Assembly (NCBI GenBank): GCA_025201845.1
Contig: MU604086.1
Location: forward strand, 4,411 to 30,898
Reading direction: 5' to 3'
Source: Martensiomyces pterosporus
Lineage: Eukaryota > Kickxellomycota > Kickxellomycetes > Kickxellales > Kickxellaceae
Length of the DNA stretch: 26,488 bases
The notes under the pieces are model-generated. The model was given only the letters and a program-made list of their open reading frames with translations, had not been told where the DNA came from and made no database searches. This document shows positions 25,711-26,488 of this stretch, piece after piece. Each line of letters starts with the position of its first letter. Position 1 is the first letter of the stretch. Position numbers and translations under genes: made by a program.

Positions 25711-26061
25711 GCACACATATCAACTGCAACAAGGAACAGCCTGCGGCTCACCACAACGAGAAGGCAGACACCAGCATCGCCCAACACGGTTGCCAACTGG
25801 ATCAAGGCGACTCTACAGTCCGCCAGCATCAGCACCAAGCCCCACTCCACCCGCCACGCGTCGTCAACCAGGGCTCGAAACAAGGGCTGTTCCATCGACG
25901 ACAACAAGCTCCAGGCTCACTGGTCACCTTCGTCAAGCACCTTCGAAGGCTTTTACTACCGTCCAGACCTACATGTAGTTGGAAACAACAGCGTCCACAG
26001 AGTGCTCGCTCGTGAGTACGAAATTGTCATCCGAGGACGGCTTGGAAGCCAACTCGGATGA
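25700..26061 (+). pseudogene. DIRS-type tyrosine recombinase, C-terminal fragment
   Basis: In frame 1 the sequence reads HISTATRNSLRLTTTRRQTP, then ASPNTVANWIKATLQSASIS, PHSTRHASSTRARNKGCSID, and HWSPSSSTFEGFYYR, with a stop at 26059-26061. This is the end of a tyrosine recombinase of the DIRS/Ngaro/Crypton type: WIK..L...I.T, the HxxR catalytic pair (HSTR), a later W..SSTF and the tyrosine nucleophile in FYYR. The recombinase integrates the circular DNA intermediate. The N-terminal half, with the first catalytic Arg, is deleted. No ORF predicted from a start codon covers it, so it is easy to miss. Confidence 0.85.
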
Positions 26062-26065
26062 CATA
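26026..26065. repeat. Internal complementary region of the DIRS-like element
   Basis: Bases 26031-26053 are the exact reverse complement of the element's left tip 24191-24213 (23 of 23). Bases 26053-26065 are the reverse complement of the right tip 26211-26223 (11 of 13). The region is also a perfect 10-bp inverted repeat, GTCATCCGAG (26026-26035) and CTCGGATGAC (26053-26062), around a 17-bp core that can itself fold (GGCTTGGAAGCC). In DIRS-1 such a region templates the joining of the ends into a circle. It overlaps the end of the recombinase frame. Confidence 0.85.
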
Positions 26066-26119
26066 ACCCACCTCTCGCCCACTCAAGCTTGCTCGCACGT
26101 CGGCTGCTCCGGTTTTCCA

Positions 26120-26223
26120 GGGATGGGGAACAAAGAGAGGTGGCATTTTCATTGCCTTTTTATTGTAAATTCTACGTAAAATAAAGTGCTGTACGGCCCT
26201 GGTAAGGGCCTATGTCATTTGAG
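26120..26223 (-). repeat. Right inverted terminal repeat of the DIRS-like element
   Basis: The reverse complement reads CTCAAATGACATAGGCCCTT, then ACCAGGGCCGTACAGCACTT, GTAGAATTTAC, AAAATGCCACCTCTCTT and GTTCCCCATCCC, matching the left repeat with a few substitutions. It is uninterrupted and so gives the ancestral form of the left one. Confidence 0.88.
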
Positions 26224-26488
26224 TGCGTCTTCAACAAAATCGCTAACATCCTCTTTAACAAAATCGGTAAGATCCTTTGACTGTCTATACAACTCCAGCT
26301 TGCACGTCAGCAGTATGATACACAGCAGTGTGTAATCTACATCTCTCTGGAGTTCCAGATGACCCTGTACCCGCGTGCTCATAAACACGTGCCTAAACTT
26401 GGCAATCTTGTTACCACCAGCATCCTCCAGGTCCAGCTTGCTGCTGAAGGTTGACTGTTTCCAGATGTACTTGTACCCAGAGGAATCG
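26215..26488 (-). CDS. Tubby-like/DUF6593-like paralog, copy 2 (partial, C-terminal part)
   Basis: It runs off the right edge. The reading frame (SSGYKYIWKQSTFSSKLDLE, NKIAKFRHVFMSTRVQGHLE, DYTLLCIILLTCKLELYRQ) is clearly the paralog of residues ~95-165 of copy 1, with many conservative changes and no stop. The tails differ: here two 24-bp repeats give DLTDFVKE and DVSDFVED, then Ala, Leu, Lys and TGA (26217-26215). The last codons (CTC AAA TGA) lie inside the right tip of the DIRS-like element, so the original C-terminus has been replaced or cut. Head-to-tail arrangement with copy 1 indicates a tandem duplication before the element came in. It may still be functional. Confidence 0.75.
   Translation of the reverse strand, partial: DSSGYKYIWKQSTFSSKLDLEDAGGNKIAKFRHVFMSTRVQGHLELQRDVDYTLLCIILLTCKLELYRQSKDLTDFVKEDVSDFVEDALK

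Larger units (their letters stand above)
24191..26223 (+). mobile_element. DIRS-like (tyrosine recombinase) retrotransposon, internally deleted
   Basis: It has inverted terminal repeats (left ~24209-24437 with a 121-bp insertion, right 26120-26223) and an internal complementary region (26026-26065) containing the outer ends. The ORFs are Gag-like, RT start and tyrosine-recombinase end, in the order found in DIRS-1-type elements. The reading jumps from RT to recombinase at about 25697-25712, so most of RT, RNase H, any methyltransferase and the recombinase N-terminus are deleted. The total is 2033 bp including the nested repeat, against about 5-6 kb for complete relatives. The ends are set by the match between the termini and the internal region. 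No flanking target duplication is seen, as expected for this class, which integrates through circular DNA. Confidence 0.85.

Overview
The window looks like nuclear DNA of a filamentous fungus. It has dense, mostly intronless genes with a few short introns (100-113 bp, canonical GT..AG), TATA boxes, a Pol III tRNA gene, and fungal-type Ty3 chromovirus and DIRS-like retroelements. The F-box/leucine-rich protein style and the tubby-like paralogs suggest an early-diverging lineage such as Kickxellomycotina, but that placement is inference.

Layout. (1) 1-1254: decayed copies of a fungal repeat-family protein (resembling the N-terminal region of telomere-linked RecQ-like helicases), two of them head-to-head as an inverted repeat. 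(2) 1255-2661: no convincing gene, one possible decayed coding stretch on the minus strand. (3) 2662-14362: five genes in a row on the minus strand: an F-box/LRR-like protein, the nucleoporin Nic96/Nup93, a KDM3-like JmjC histone demethylase, a six-exon UVRAG/Vps38/Atg14-family protein (exons resolved here by splice sites and phase), and eIF3m. (4) 15009-15080: tRNA-Arg(CCT). (5) 15542-17074 (minus): a BAHD-type acyltransferase. (6) 17797-18738 (plus): the G-patch splicing factor Spp2/GPKOW. (7) 19030-22606 (minus): a broken Ty3/Gypsy chromovirus between two LTRs, with gag, an inverted extra RT piece and a small LTR-like repeat inside. (8) 22664-23042: a solo LTR and an inverted LTR fragment. 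(9) 23204-26488: two tubby-like (DUF6593-like) paralogs on the minus strand, separated by a 2-kb deletion derivative of a DIRS-type (tyrosine-recombinase) retrotransposon.

The left and middle parts are ordinary euchromatic housekeeping DNA: nuclear pore, chromatin, endosome/autophagy, translation and splicing. They share no pathway; co-direction is the only relation seen. The right third, and the left end, are accessory repeat-rich DNA. The most interesting object is the DIRS-like element at 24191-26223. It keeps inverted terminal repeats, an internal complementary region, a Gag-like ORF, the start of the RT and the end of the tyrosine recombinase, but has lost everything between. Its left terminal repeat has been invaded by a 121-bp LTR-like repeat that also occurs inside the Ty3 wreck, and its right tip supplies the stop codon of the neighbouring tubby-like paralog.
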